This document shows positions 13,122-24,705 of a DNA stretch of 64,000 bases, piece by piece. Source of the stretch: Chanos chanos (taxonomy: Eukaryota > Chordata > Actinopteri > Gonorynchiformes > Chanidae); NCBI RefSeq assembly GCF_902362185.1, contig NC_044500.1, positions 39,584,558 to 39,648,557 on the forward strand. Reading direction: 5' to 3'. Below the pieces are notes generated by a model. The model was not told the origin of the DNA. It made no database searches and worked only from the letters and a program-made list of their open reading frames with translations. A program made the position numbers and the translations under genes. Each line of letters starts with the position of its first letter. The stretch's first letter is position 1.

Positions 13122-14109
13122 GCAATGTCTGTCTTACTACCTTTCCATCTTATATTAATACAAACACTTGTCATTGCAAACCAAACATATGAGTCACAAG
13201 TCCAGTGTACATCCATTTACTGGGAAATAAAATTGTTAACACTTGCATCACGTACACAGAAATACACAGATGCACACACACAAATAAACCAGTATTTCAT
13301 TAGAAAGTCTCTGCCTGGCTAAATAAAGAGTAAATGGGAATGGGTGAACTTATTAAATGCCTCCACTCTGTTGCACTGATGTGTGTGTTTGATTGAATGA
13401 ACTCTCTGATATACTCCTCTGAAGCCTTTCAGACTGCTAGCTTGTGAATATCGCTACCCAGTGGCCATTTACTATACTACAGTTTGGTGTATACTGACCG
13501 CTGACAACATTCAACAAAAAAAAAAAAATCATATGCAAACACTTCAGTTTACAAGGTATGAGCAAATTAATTTCAGATTAATAAATTAAACAGATAAAGA
13601 ATATTTCACCTTAAAATGTTCTTGATGGTTTGTGAGATGCTTTCTTTGGTGTGTCTTTTTTTGATACGTCTATGAATAGACATTAAACCATTTGTATTGT
13701 GGGACAAGACTGACTTTTGTTTTCATGTCATACATTTGTGTTGTAGCAATTATTATAACAGTTAGTCAAAATATGCATTGTATGCTCTACGAGCAGTGGG
13801 CCCACATCCAAATAGACCGACTAACAAAATAATTGTACATTGCCAAAAGCACTGATGGAAGTGTAGACCTCATATAAAGTTATCACAGACGTTGTGATGG
13901 CTGATATAATATAACAATTCGTATCGTCGGACGCATTTAATTTTAGTAAAAGATTGAATTATTTTTAGACAGAAGCACCGTAGTTATATATCTCTTGATT
14001 TGAAGTTACGTAAAGAACTCACACACAGACACACACACACACAAACAACCACACACAAAGCCCCAAAACCCCCTGCAAATTAGGCAAAATATTAACGTTA
14101 AAAGGAGGT

Positions 14110-14520
14110 GTAGTATAGGTGACAGCCGTACCTGCTTAAGTTGAATAGGAATTATGAAGCCTATTAAGCGCGTTTGAAAACGAAAAGAGAATAAAAAAGA
14201 CTACCGCCAGCAATCACTGACTGAAATCAATCTCTCTCTCTCTCTCTCTCTCTCTCTTCAAAGTTGTGAGAAGCGGTGTACACCATCCACGTCAACATAA
14301 CGGGGAGCAAAGAGAAAACTTTATTTATCAAGGACAGCAGCTGTAGTGACGGTGACAGCCGTATGGGCAACTTCAGAATAATAGTCACAATCTGCTTAAG
14401 GCGTTTGAAATTTAAAAAGAGTGAGCAATGACAGTCTTTCTCCCTCGTGTTACATCTCCAAAACTGTGAGAGGCGGTAGATACCATCCACGTCATCTGAA
14501 CAGGGAGCAAAAAGAGAATA
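14110..14520. repeat. Diverged tandem duplication upstream of cyclin L
   Basis: Two similar units lie in the same orientation. GGTGACAGCCGTA occurs at 14118 and 14351, CGTTTGAAAA-like sequence at 14171 and 14402, and a segment with GTGAGA(A/G)GCGGT plus CCATCCACGTCA at about 14265 and 14465. The period is about 230 bp at the left and 200 bp at the right, the difference being a CT microsatellite (14231-14256) present only in the first unit. It ends about 100 bp before the first ATG of the cyclin L gene. Confidence 0.7.
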
Positions 14521-14617
14521 AGGGGTCTTGTGGGCGTGTTCAATAAGCACCTTGGTCCAATCATAGGCTTAATCTACAAGACTTCGAACTTTCTTTGGGC
14601 CTCGACATCTGCTACAT

Positions 14618-17177
14618 ATGCCGGCGTTTGAATGTGCAATGTCGGCTGGAGATTTAAGAATTCCCGGCGAAGGAATTCTGATAGGAGATAAACTGTACTC
14701 TGCAGTGCTCCTTACGTTAGAGAACTGTATTTTACCGTTGGAGCGATTGCTTCGAAGTCCTTCGTCTGAACATGGACTGCCTTCAGATACGGAAGAGCAA
14801 CTGCGGATAAGAGGTTGCGAAATGATTCAGGCCGCAGGGATACTGTTGAGACTTCCACAGGTCAGCGTTTGTCTAAGCGACGTCACGTACTGCAAACAGC
14901 AATAAAGATTGACGCATCTTCCAAAGTGTCCTTTAGGCACGTGCTTTGTATACATCTGTGGCGTGCAGTTGTTTACATTGTAATTGTACAGCGTGTGTTG
15001 GCCGAAACATTGCGGTGACGGCACTTGTCTTGCAAAGATGATCATGTTAAGCATGACTCTTTTTCAAGGTTGCCATGGCCACAGGACAGATCCTTTTCCA
15101 GCGGTTCTTTTATTGCAAGTCCTTTGTGAGACACTGTGCCGAAGTAAGTAGCCTACACGTTTAAGAATTAGCCCATGCTAGTCAGTGTTCATGAACAGTT
15201 GATCAGTTAAGCAAGTATCCACAGATCATTTGCAGAAAACGAAACACACTCAGACACACACACACACACACACTCAAGACCCCCACATCTGTCTAAGTCG
15301 TGTATGTCCTCTGTGCTCAGTCAGTTGCAATGGCATGCGTGCACCTGGCCTCGAAGATCGAGGAGGAGCCGCGGAGAGTCCGAGATGTGTTGAATGTTTT
15401 CCACTATCTAAAACACAGTGAAGGTGACAGGTAATGGTGTAACCTATAAACATTCCACCATGTACACATAAACGTACACATCGACTTATAGATTATGAAA
15501 TCATGCATACATAATTTTTCAAACGTTTGTCAGTACCTGATAAATTGTACTTATCCAAATCCTCCAGTTTCAGCAAGTTCAGAATAAACCCTTAAAACAA
15601 ACCCATGACTGTTAAGACTGCAGTAGAATGTTCTGGTAATGGAATGAGGTATTTCATCCCTCCAAGTGTTCCTAGTTTACACAATACATTCCGTTTTACT
15701 AGAATATGAAGATAGATATGGAAGAATTGACCAGTTCCTTTCATCAGGAAACCGGGCCCGATGCCTTTGGACGCCAGCTATATTAACCTGAAGAGTCAGG
15801 TGATTAAAGCCGAGAGGAGAGTACTGAAGGAACTTGGCTTCTGTGTGCATGTCAAACATCCCCACAAGGTACATATCATACACAGAAGTTTATGAGTAAA
15901 TGATGATATCCAGTTGTCCTCTAATAAATGTACTTGCGTTTCAGATCATTGTCATGTACCTCCAGGTGCTGGAGTGTGAGAAAAATACAAAGCTTGTCCA
16001 AATGTCCTGGTAATGGATTTTCTTTTCTCCCCTCCCTTGTTCTATTGATTTTAATCCAAATTTAGCTCTGTTCACTGATCAATAAACAGATGATGAAGCT
16101 TTTGAATTCTACTGAAGCCCCCTCTCTCTCTCTCTCTCTCGCTCTCCCTCTCTCTTTCTCACTCTGAAATTTTACTTTCCTTCAGGAATTACATGAATGA
16201 TAGCCTGAGAACCGATGTGTTCTTGAGGTACAAAGCCGAAACTGTAGCTTGCGCCTGTATCTACCTGTCAGCTCGATCACTTCAGGTGTGTATGCTTACC
16301 ATTCCTTCATACAATCACACATTTAGACTGGAATGAATCCTTTTCGTAGTAAACATCGTGAAGATATTTTCGCTCAAGCTCTTTTTCTATTCATTCCTGA
16401 CAGATCCCACTTCCAGACCAACCACCCTGGTTTCTGTTATTTGGGGCCACAGAGGAGGAGCTGAGGGACATTTCTGGGCGTATCCTGAGGCTTTACACCC
16501 TGCCCTCTGTCCCTCTCTCCACCCTGCTGCGGCAGGTGGAGGTGTGTCGTCAAGCACTGGAGGCTCAGAGTGCAAAAGCCAAACGGGGAGGAGGGTCGCT
16601 GCTGGCCGTCGGCACTCCCACCCTGGACCCTCCCTCTAGTTTCTCTCCTGGCTCCAAAGCTGGTGAGACTTCGTGCATCCTTCTGACTGCTGTGCTCTAC
16701 TCATTACGCATTCTTCCTTTAAACTCACCTCTTTCTTTCTTTCTTTTTCTATCTTTCCTTCCTGGCAGTGTTGGTGGTGCATAGAGTTTTCTCTCTTTTT
16801 TTTTTTTCTCTAGTCACTTGTATGCCTTGTTAAATGCATTCATGTTGGCTTGTATGTTCCCTAGCATCACCTGCTGGCGCACAACAGAATCGTGAGTCTA
16901 CAGTATCTGAAATAGCCCTGAAAAACGTCTGTCGAAAGCTTGCAAACGGAGAACGGTAAGATTAACTGTGTGAAGAGAATGTGTATTTGTGATCGCACAT
17001 ATGATTTAAATGTTTCTCATGTTTACTTTTCTCTGTCTGTCAGGAGAATTCGACTCAGTCGCAGCGATGAGAGGAGGGAAACTCATTCCATATCATCCCC
17101 TCCCAGACGCAGGTGAGGGAACAATCCTGTGCCCTAACTGTCAAATGCTGAAAATTCGTACCATAACTGATTAATAA

Positions 17178-17212
<35 letters not shown>

Positions 17213-17390
17213 TTCTCTCAATTTTAGGCGCAGCTGTAGCGTTTCCTCTCCAGGGCGCTCAGTGTCCCCTGTTTACCGGAGAAAACAGTACAGTCAAAGG
17301 GAGAGAGATAGAGAGAGGGAACGCCGTAGAGAGAGAGAGCGAGAGCGGGAGAGAGGACGAAAGGAAGGATACTCATCCCACAGAAGATGA
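14618..17390 (+). CDS. ccnl2: Cyclin L (ccnl2-like), 10 coding exons
   Basis: Nuclear cyclin of the L type; known partners are CDK11 kinases and splicing factors, acting on transcription and pre-mRNA splicing. Exons: 14618-14860, 15069-15143, 15321-15430, 15748-15868, 15945-16009, 16186-16285, 16404-16662, 16865-16955, 17044-17112 and 17228-17390, making 431 residues with all phases consistent. Diagnostic stretches include [46 protein letters not shown] and [13 protein letters not shown] of the two cyclin folds. The tail is short and Arg/Glu-rich with a few RS/SR dipeptides. A second in-frame ATG at 14639 could be the true start. AATAAA at 17553-17558 is a likely poly(A) signal. Neighbours vwa1, mrpl20 and atad3 match the human CCNL2 locus, so I favour ccnl2; some fish databases may label it a ccnl1 paralogue. 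Confidence 0.92.
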
Positions 17391-18258
17391 AGACGGTTGT
17401 CGATGTGTACAGAGTATCCATGAATGCCACGACAAAAGAGGCAAATTTACTTTTGTATTTTTTTTTTTTTATGTATTTTTATTTTTTTTATGTTGTATGT
17501 ACTAAGAGACTCTGAGGACAAAATGCAAAATGGGAAGTGAAATGTGACTTTGAATAAAAAGGGACCAATTTTATTTGTTTCTTCTTTTGTGTAGCAATGA
17601 CAAGGATATACTGATGTGTGAGAAATGTATCACAAAATACAGTCACAATACTCAGTTACGAAAAATGATTATCACGAAGCTAAAAAAAAATAGAATCATA
17701 ATGTCTCTCTGCCTCAGTAAGGGAAGTCCTGGGATAGAAAAGCTTCCAATTTTTCCTCAGCTTTTGATTTTGACATGAAGCTAGTCAGTGGACTGTGCTG
17801 CATGTAAGGTATTTTATTCAATCAGCCCTAGAGTTAATTAATCTCTTGAGTCCCTTCAACGTACGCTTTCAGCTTCTTGCCTCAACCTTTTATCAGTTCC
17901 TTCACTGGAAACCCACCCTCCCACCTCTCCTTTAACTTTGGTTGAGCATCCAGGGAGTTCCATCTGAGAAAGGTGGACATGTAGGAGGTTTCTGTTGATG
18001 TGGTAACCATGGAGATGTTACACATCTCTTCCAGAGGGTTTCAGTGACTCATCTTTGAAAGGTTGGCAGTCAAAATTTGATATCGGTGTGATTGAAGTCA
18101 ACGAAAGTCGGCGTAAGTTTTGTCTGTGAGGAGTTCTCCGACATGGAAGGCTTTTGAAACCCATCATAAACCCTGATGGGAAGATGAAGTCTGAGGAACC
18201 TGTTTTAACATTGCAGGCGTAACGTTTTTGAAAACGCGCAGTTGGATTTACAGTAAAC
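17391..18258. other. ccnl2 3' UTR and ccnl2-ora4 spacer
   Basis: Holds the cyclin L 3' UTR with AATAAA at 17553-17558 and then about 700 bp before the ora4 start codon. No gene or clear promoter motif seen. Confidence 0.6.
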
Positions 18259-20278
18259 ATGGATAACGAATACCTAGTCCAGGGAACTGCTCTCCCGGTG
18301 GGCATGGGCCTGCGGCTCTACGTGTCCCCGGCACAAACAGCCTTCTATATCATCTTCGTGATGCTGGGCATCATTGGAAATGCTGTGGTGGTTAGTGTGG
18401 TCGGGGAAGGAGTTATAAGAGAGCCCGGAGGGGGCCGTAGTTCGGACATGATCCTGGTGAACATGGCCTTTTCTAACCTGATGGTATCTGTGATGAGGAA
18501 TTCTCTGCTGATCATCTCAGATCTAGGATTAGAGGTATGGAGGGTTTGAGACTGAATGGTTGAAAGGATCAGAGGGTGAGGTACGGAGCTGGAAAATGAC
18601 GATTTGGGATGATTAGCCTGGATCTGACTGTTAAAGTATTCATTTGGCGAGATGAGAGAGGGCTAGCGCTGTGATCGTCTTATTCTGTGTCTCTGCAGGA
18701 TTACATTAAGAGTAAGACATTAGAACGGGCTGGTAATGTTAACCCAGAGAGAGACAGAGAGGAACATAGGTGATGTAGGCATTATGGTGAAGTTTATCAC
18801 TGTTTATATTTTTCAAAAATGACCAATTTTTCAAATTTTTTTCATTATTTGAAGGTCTCCCATACCTTGCAGAGTTCATTTGTTTAATGTATTTGACTTT
18901 TTTCTGCTCTCTCTCATACTGTTTTATTATCCAGACGACATTATTATTATTGTTCTCAGTCTTTTGTTCTTTCTTTACTGAGAGCCTGTATCCATTTCTC
19001 TCTGTGTCTTTAGTTGTATTCCTCCAAAGGTTGGTGCCAGTTTTTGATGGGCGTCTGGGTGTGGCTCCGCTCAGTAAACGTGTGGTCTACTTTTTTCCTA
19101 AGCGCGTTCCACTTTCAGACATTGAGACGCGTGGCCCCGCCCGTTGTGAATTTGCATGGCCCTCGTGGTCCACCAAGGTCACTGCTGGCAGGTTTTGCAC
19201 TAATTTGGATTGTGAATCTGATGTACTCAATCCCTGCATTTATCTTCTCCACCAGTGGAGATCAAAACACCACAGAGGTAAGTCAAAACACAGAGCAAAT
19301 GATACATCAGCTGGGCCAAAGCAGCGGTTTGTTATTGATTTCTACTCTTTGAAACAACAGTTTCCGAGTTAAGCGGAGGCCATGTTCTACAATTTGTACT
19401 TACTTGACAACAGCACAGATACTCTAAATGGAGAAGTTGAATTCTTTTCTCTGCTGTCTACAGACCTTAATGCTTGTTAGCAGCACGACACGACCGTTGT
19501 TAGGATGTATCTGGAATTTCGCTACCCCCAATAGTGGTCTTATCTATGCCACCACTTCAATGGTTATCCATGAGACGCTGCCAATTCTCTTGATGTGCAT
19601 CAGCAACATGGGCTCCCTCCTCACACTGTACTCACACGCACGTTTGCGAAAACCTGAACACATGAGTCAGGATGCCCCCATTATCAGGAGAGTTCCAGCC
19701 GAAAGACGTGCTGCCAAGGTGAGTATAAAACCAGTACAGGCATGTAGGAAAATCAGAACCTTTATGACGGGTTGTAAAGCAGCAGATGAGTTAAAAGCAT
19801 AACAGGATAGCGTTGTAAGATTTTGTGTTGTTTGTAGCACAATCCAAGTGGTAAAACCGTGCAAAAACTGCTCCTGCGAGATTTGATAAAGCATCTATGC
19901 TGATGAATTTTTAATATCTATCACCATTTAACAGTCATAGCCATACAGAGGGCTGATGATGGAACTAACTGTGGAATGGTGATTAAGCTGCCAATTCTTA
20001 AACAGTGAACACATACCCTGCTCTTTTACTGCTACCTTCCTCCAACCTCTTTTTTTCTCTCTCAGGTGATTCTGGCTTTAGTCATGCTGTTCATCACTTC
20101 CTGGGGCACTAGTATCATTTCTGTAAATTACTTCAATTACAACCGTGGCTCCTCAACTGAGTTTCTGCTGGTCATTTCGAGATTTGCGAACATTACCTTC
20201 ATTGCCTTGTCACCGATTGTTTTGGCAGTAGGTCATCGGCGGCTCCGCTCAGTCATAAAGTCTGTCCTTTCACACTAA
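18259..20278 (+). CDS. ora4: Olfactory receptor class A-related 4 (V1R-like GPCR), 4 coding exons
   Basis: Seven-transmembrane chemoreceptor of the fish ORA family, expressed in olfactory sensory neurons in known species. Exons 18259-18534, 19014-19277, 19464-19718 and 20066-20278 are all phase 0 and encode 335 residues. Visible parts: TM1 with GIIGNAVVV, TM2 with DMILVNMAFSNL, TM3 preceded by the Cys of SSKGWCQF, TM4 with LIWIVNLMYSIPAF, an extracellular-loop motif TTRPLLGC, TM6 KVILALVMLFITSWG and TM7 ending SPIVLAVGHRRLRS. The four-exon structure and the tail-to-tail neighbour with two exons match what is known of the ora4/ora3 pair; other ORA genes are intronless. No truncation or missing segment. 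The exact subtype number rests on this arrangement rather than an alignment. Confidence 0.85.
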
Positions 20279-21110
20279 CGACCCCTCTCTCTGACTCTTT
20301 TCCCAGCTGACTTTTCTTCTCATCCCAGGTGAATTTGTGAATAAGCATAAAACGAGAGCCATTCCTTTAAGTGACACACACACACACACAGACATATGTT
20401 CACTTCATGCCAGAAAATATTTTCTTTGCACAATGTTTTCAAACAAAAATACCTGTGTCTTCATATATTAATCAGTATGATGAAACTGTTTTAATTTCAC
20501 TGTTGGCATGTCCCTTTCTTCTTTCCACTAAGGTAAAAAAAAAAAAAACAGTGAAACAGAATGGGCTGGTGTCAGGCATAGATTTAGGATTATATTTGAT
20601 AATGTTCATTTTTATGCAGCCTGTCAGTTTTTGGCCAAGGCTATGTTCTTACCTTTTGGCAAGTCTGAGGCTGAAATGAGATTTGTTTTTCATTTTTGTT
20701 CATACTTGTTTAATCCCCATTTGCCCAAAGCTGGACATGTGCGTCTGTCAAATACAATTAAATGCTGTCATGTACTTGGAATCTGACTCAGAGTCTTTTT
20801 TTTTTTTTTTTACCCTGAGGGTCATCCAACTAAATTCCTCATATGTATATCATCTTGAATATGATTTATCATCCCAAAGAATGTCCTCTCACTGAAGTGT
20901 ATTTTTTTTTCAATCCCTCTCCCTCTTCCAAGACTTCGCTTCATTCTTCATATTTTCCAAGCCGTTCAAATAACAGTCACACAGATGACTATCATGAGTC
21001 TGTCATAAAGCATGTGATACCACTGAGAGAGAAAATTTGACAGTTTTATTACTTGCTTTATAGTGACACATTCCTGCATAACATTCAATCGGTAAAACAC
21101 TCAACACGAG
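20279..21110. other. Convergent ora4/ora3 intergenic region
   Basis: 832 bp between the two stop codons. It holds short CA and poly-A/T tracts. For the minus-strand gene a poly(A) signal TTTATT (AATAAA on the minus strand) lies at 21045-21050, about 60 bp past the ora3 stop. No clear plus-strand signal for ora4 was found. Confidence 0.6.
21045..21050 (-). promoter_or_regulatory. ora3: Poly(A) signal for ora3
   Basis: AATAAA on the minus strand, about 60 bp beyond the stop codon. Confidence 0.55.
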
Positions 21111-22595
21111 CTAACGCTCAGCAACTTTTATGATCTGTCCTGTTTTTTGTCCTTCGTCCGTTTGTCTTTGCTTGCCTTTGTTGGCCCCTGGAGCTTCCTG
21201 CTCTTCATTCCTCCGACGACATTTTGCGCTTTTAGCCCAGCCTCGCACCATCCCGACGATCCTGCGTCTGAGCTTTCCGTGTCCAAGAGCCACCACCATC
21301 GGGCTGAAACCCACAAACAGCGAGGCTGAGAAATGGGATACGGTCAACAGAGCCTCTGCATGTTCCCCGCCGTCGTGGTTATAGTATGTTACCGCGGCAA
21401 CCTGCAGAGCCCAACACACCACAAACAGTGTCACCAGTGACATGATCACGTGACCGGCCTTACGCTCACTGGACACGTGTCTCTCCAGTTCTCCGTGCGC
21501 CACGGGTCCGCTGTCGCTCCCGGACGTCACCGCCCGGATGTGTTTGGCTAGTCCATGCAGCGTAGCCAGGTTGGTGCCCACCATGAGCAACAGAGGGGCA
21601 ACTTCATTTAGTGCCAGCGAGGCAGAGGCAAAAGCAGAGCCCTGTTCATTGGTAGGAAACTCCCAAACGCAGCCAAGCAAGGGCCGCGTGGTACAGCTGA
21701 TCACCATCAGCTCTACCGTGGCGTTGCCGTGCACGTGTGTGGTGTACACCAACGCTGGCAGCGAGAAAGCAAAATTAGCGCCCCACACCAGTCCCAAAAC
21801 CACCCACACGCGCCGACGCTCCCTCTGCTGCGCCAAAGGGCCCATCATCACGTGCTGACGCCGCAAGGTGACGCAGTGGAACGCGCTGAGGGCTAAAGTG
21901 ACCCAGCATCCCACCGCCCGCCACCACACCCACAACAGCATGAAGAGCCGGCACCAGCCTGGCGCCAGGGACACGTCCAGGCCGAGGTCGGACACGAAGA
22001 TGGGCACCGTACGGAAGAGAGAGGTCAGTAAGTTGGCCAAGGAGAGATTCACCAGGATAGCGTCCGAGGGGGGCAAACGGCGAGACGGGCTCTCCAAGGC
22101 AGACTGGAACACCTGACGAAAAAAAAAAAAGAAGAGAGAATGACAGGTGGGGAGAGAGAGAGAGAGAGATGATTCCACCGATAAGGAGGAAGGAAAGGAT
22201 GATACTGTAGAGGTCTTGCCAAGAAAAAAAAACTGGCAATAAAAAATGTATTCTCCACTTTCACTATGTTATTTAGGGACTGCTATTGGCTAGAGTTCAT
22301 GCCTTAACTACTTTTTCGGAAACGGTCTCCATCATACATGGTGCACTATAAACAGTAATGATATCTTAGATGCTCAGAAAAATGGCATATTTTAAGAAAA
22401 CAGAACTACAACCAGACAGTTCTCCTGTAAAATAATTCCTAAAAAGAGAGCATCAGTACCATCCCCTTGTGTAACCCCTGGTAAACCTTAAATGAACTGG
22501 TGTCTCACCACGTAGATGACTAGAATATTCCCCAGGATCCCAGAGAAGACCAAGAGCCCAAACAGAATGGCATCTACAGTAAGAACTTCAGACAT
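21111..22595 (-). CDS. ora3: Olfactory receptor class A-related 3 (V1R-like GPCR), 2 coding exons
   Basis: Partner of ora4 in a tail-to-tail pair. On the minus strand exon 1 is 22595-22509 (29 codons, TM1 with FSGILGNILVIYV) and exon 2 is 22112-21111 (333 codons plus stop), both phase 0, 362 residues in total. TM2 has DAILVNLSLANLL, TM3 is preceded by APGWCRLFML, loop 2 has the motif TTRPLLGCVWEF shared with ora4, and TM7 ends SPMVVALGHGKLRRR. The acceptor before exon 2 has a long T-run. The C-terminal tail is long, charged and rich in Lys, Gln and Glu, unlike the very short tail of ora4. An alternative reading begins inside exon 2 at 22178, but that start would lose TM1. Confidence 0.87.
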
Positions 22596-24705
22596 TTCTT
22601 CAAACCCAAGATTTAAGCCATCTTCTGAGACATACAGAACCTGCCCCGGTCCTTTGACATTCTAATGGCTTTTATAGAGACACACATGTCCTACCAAAAA
22701 AACAACTCAGCACCACATCACTGCTGATCATAACACTGTTCAAGGTCAATTTCCCCCAAATATTTGTTGCTAAGCAACTTGTCTCTACAGGTACAGTTGA
22801 CCAATTTTATTATTACTGACTGAGCAGAGAGAGGTTTTATTAAAGGGCTGAATTATTAGTGCTCACTTCTGTTTATTATAAATATTAAGGAAGCAAAATG
22901 TAATGTGTACCCCTCAAATTTCAGTTTTTATTTTGAGGATTTTGATACAAATTTCAGACATTTTTATTGAGTATTGAAATGCAAAATGGACATTGCTAAT
23001 AGACCTGACATCATACGAATGATCAGTTGCATGGATAGTAAAAAGAAAAAAAAACTTGTATTGAAAAAATGGCCCTTTCTTGAATAATGTTTTTGTTTTC
23101 GTTTATTTATTTATTTACTGATTTATTTATTGGTGGGGGTGAGGGGGTGTAAAAACTCACTACAAATGAGTGATTACTTCCCCAGAATAAATATATGTAT
23201 CTATTATTCTATCATTCAGTTTATTAAATATCTTCTGTACACTTGTCGCAGAGACTGTGCAAACAGTCAACAAAATACTGTGCCTTACAATACTGTCACT
23301 TCAACATGAAATGGTTCATAAAATCGATGGGGCTAATTTGTGTGCGTCACTGGGTGCCTAGCTCTCACTGAAGTCATGAAATGTGTAAAAACAGGATTGA
23401 ATGCTAATTCTAACCTCATTGTCTTCTTGCACTGTATGTGAAAGGGGTGGACTGGTAGAAATCAGAGTTATGTTTACTCATGGGACTTATTAAAACTCTC
23501 CACTGACTCTGCACTTTCCTGTCATTAGATACACAAATGACTCACTCAGCTTCTTCTCACTTCTTGTTTGTCTGTGTTTTTGGGGCATGCAATCATGCCC
23601 TCTGAGACCAATCGGGATCGAAGCAGCGGAGTGAAGAGAAAGTCTGGCATTAAATTCGATTTAATGAGATTCTTCTCACGAACTCGTGGACTTTTTATGT
23701 AAACTGTATGATTCCTTGCTCTACTGTGGTTTCCCCCAAATTCACATAATTAGCAAGGCATTTTTAAATCCGTTCACGCAGTATATCTTCGGGATTTCTA
23801 CGTTCCTTCAAATTTCTACTTACTTGCTGCAGCACTAATATTGTCCACACGATGTCACAATTACTTAAATAAAGAAATACACCTGCCCCCTCTTCCCAAT
23901 AATTCGTGCACAAGCTGAATACATCTTAAAACAGCTGTTTGCCTCAGCATCAAGAACAAAATACTTTCCACGACAGCTTGCCTCAACATTAACGAAAAGG
24001 TGACAGAGGGTATTTGTTGTGGCATGCACCAATACGCTCTGAAATATGACTACACTGTTTTGTAAAAAATTCCTAAATAATTCGTGCACTATATGCTTAG
24101 ATGTACCTAAAATCCACTTAAACAATCGCACAGTTATGTGTTTTCGGGGAAAGACGGGGAAAATCCGTGTAGGGACGTGGTGAGAGGGGGAGTTGAAAAT
24201 ATGGGAAAGTGACGAGATGTATCATCAGAAGGAGGACAACACGATGACTCATGTAGATAGTTAATGATTACAAACATTTTGACTGTCCAGAACGCATGTA
24301 CGTACACCAAGGCACACACTCACACACGCACGCAAGCACACGCACATTCTTTCACGACAACCATAACAGTCAGCCAGGAAAGGGGGTGATTTAAAATAGC
24401 TGTGAAATTAACTGGCCCGTTCCACACGTAAGTTGTGTGTTCTCTATGTTCAGTACGTTTCTTTCTTTTCTGTTTGGCTTTATTTCCCAGTTATCTTTTT
24501 TCATTTGTTGCAGGTCGCCTCTGCTCACCGTTGTGCTATAGTGGGATGTCATCCATTTCGCTCGCTTGCCGATCTGGATGTGTTATGGCAATGGACGCGC
24601 CCCGGTTCTTTTCCCACCCCTGTTGGATCCGCAGCGATTCGGTCGGCGCTGTGTTCCTTTTCTGAAGATTGCATGAAGAAAACAAGCTTTTAAGGGTGGT
24701 AAGAA
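22596..24705. other. ora3-fndc10 divergent intergenic region and fndc10 5' UTR
   Basis: About 2.1 kb of AT-rich DNA between divergently transcribed ora3 and fndc10, so it should contain both promoters. No exon with coding support. A good acceptor (T-rich tract then CAG ending at 24513) suggests a non-coding fndc10 exon beginning at 24514. CA repeats lie around 24310-24345. Confidence 0.5.
24546..24665 (+). promoter_or_regulatory. Upstream open reading frame in fndc10 5' UTR
   Basis: A 39-codon frame beginning with ATG and ending 40 bp before the main start. It contains two further in-frame ATGs. If the transcript begins upstream of it, it would be expected to reduce translation of fndc10. 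Peptide function is not implied. Confidence 0.35.

Larger units (their letters stand above)
12362..14617. other. vwa1 3' region and vwa1-ccnl2 spacer
   Basis: Starts with a probable intron in the vwa1 3' UTR: donor at 12366 four bases after the stop, acceptor CAG ending at 12579. Candidate poly(A) signals AATAAA lie at 13226-13231 and 13322-13327. A 105-codon open frame at 12804-13121 is listed separately. The right half holds CA and CT repeats and a diverged tandem duplication (14110-14520) just upstream of the cyclin L gene. No other gene seen. Confidence 0.55.

Noticed and set aside
21538-21858. Plus-strand frame of 106 codons opposite ora3
   Set aside because: Antisense shadow of the ora3 coding exon.
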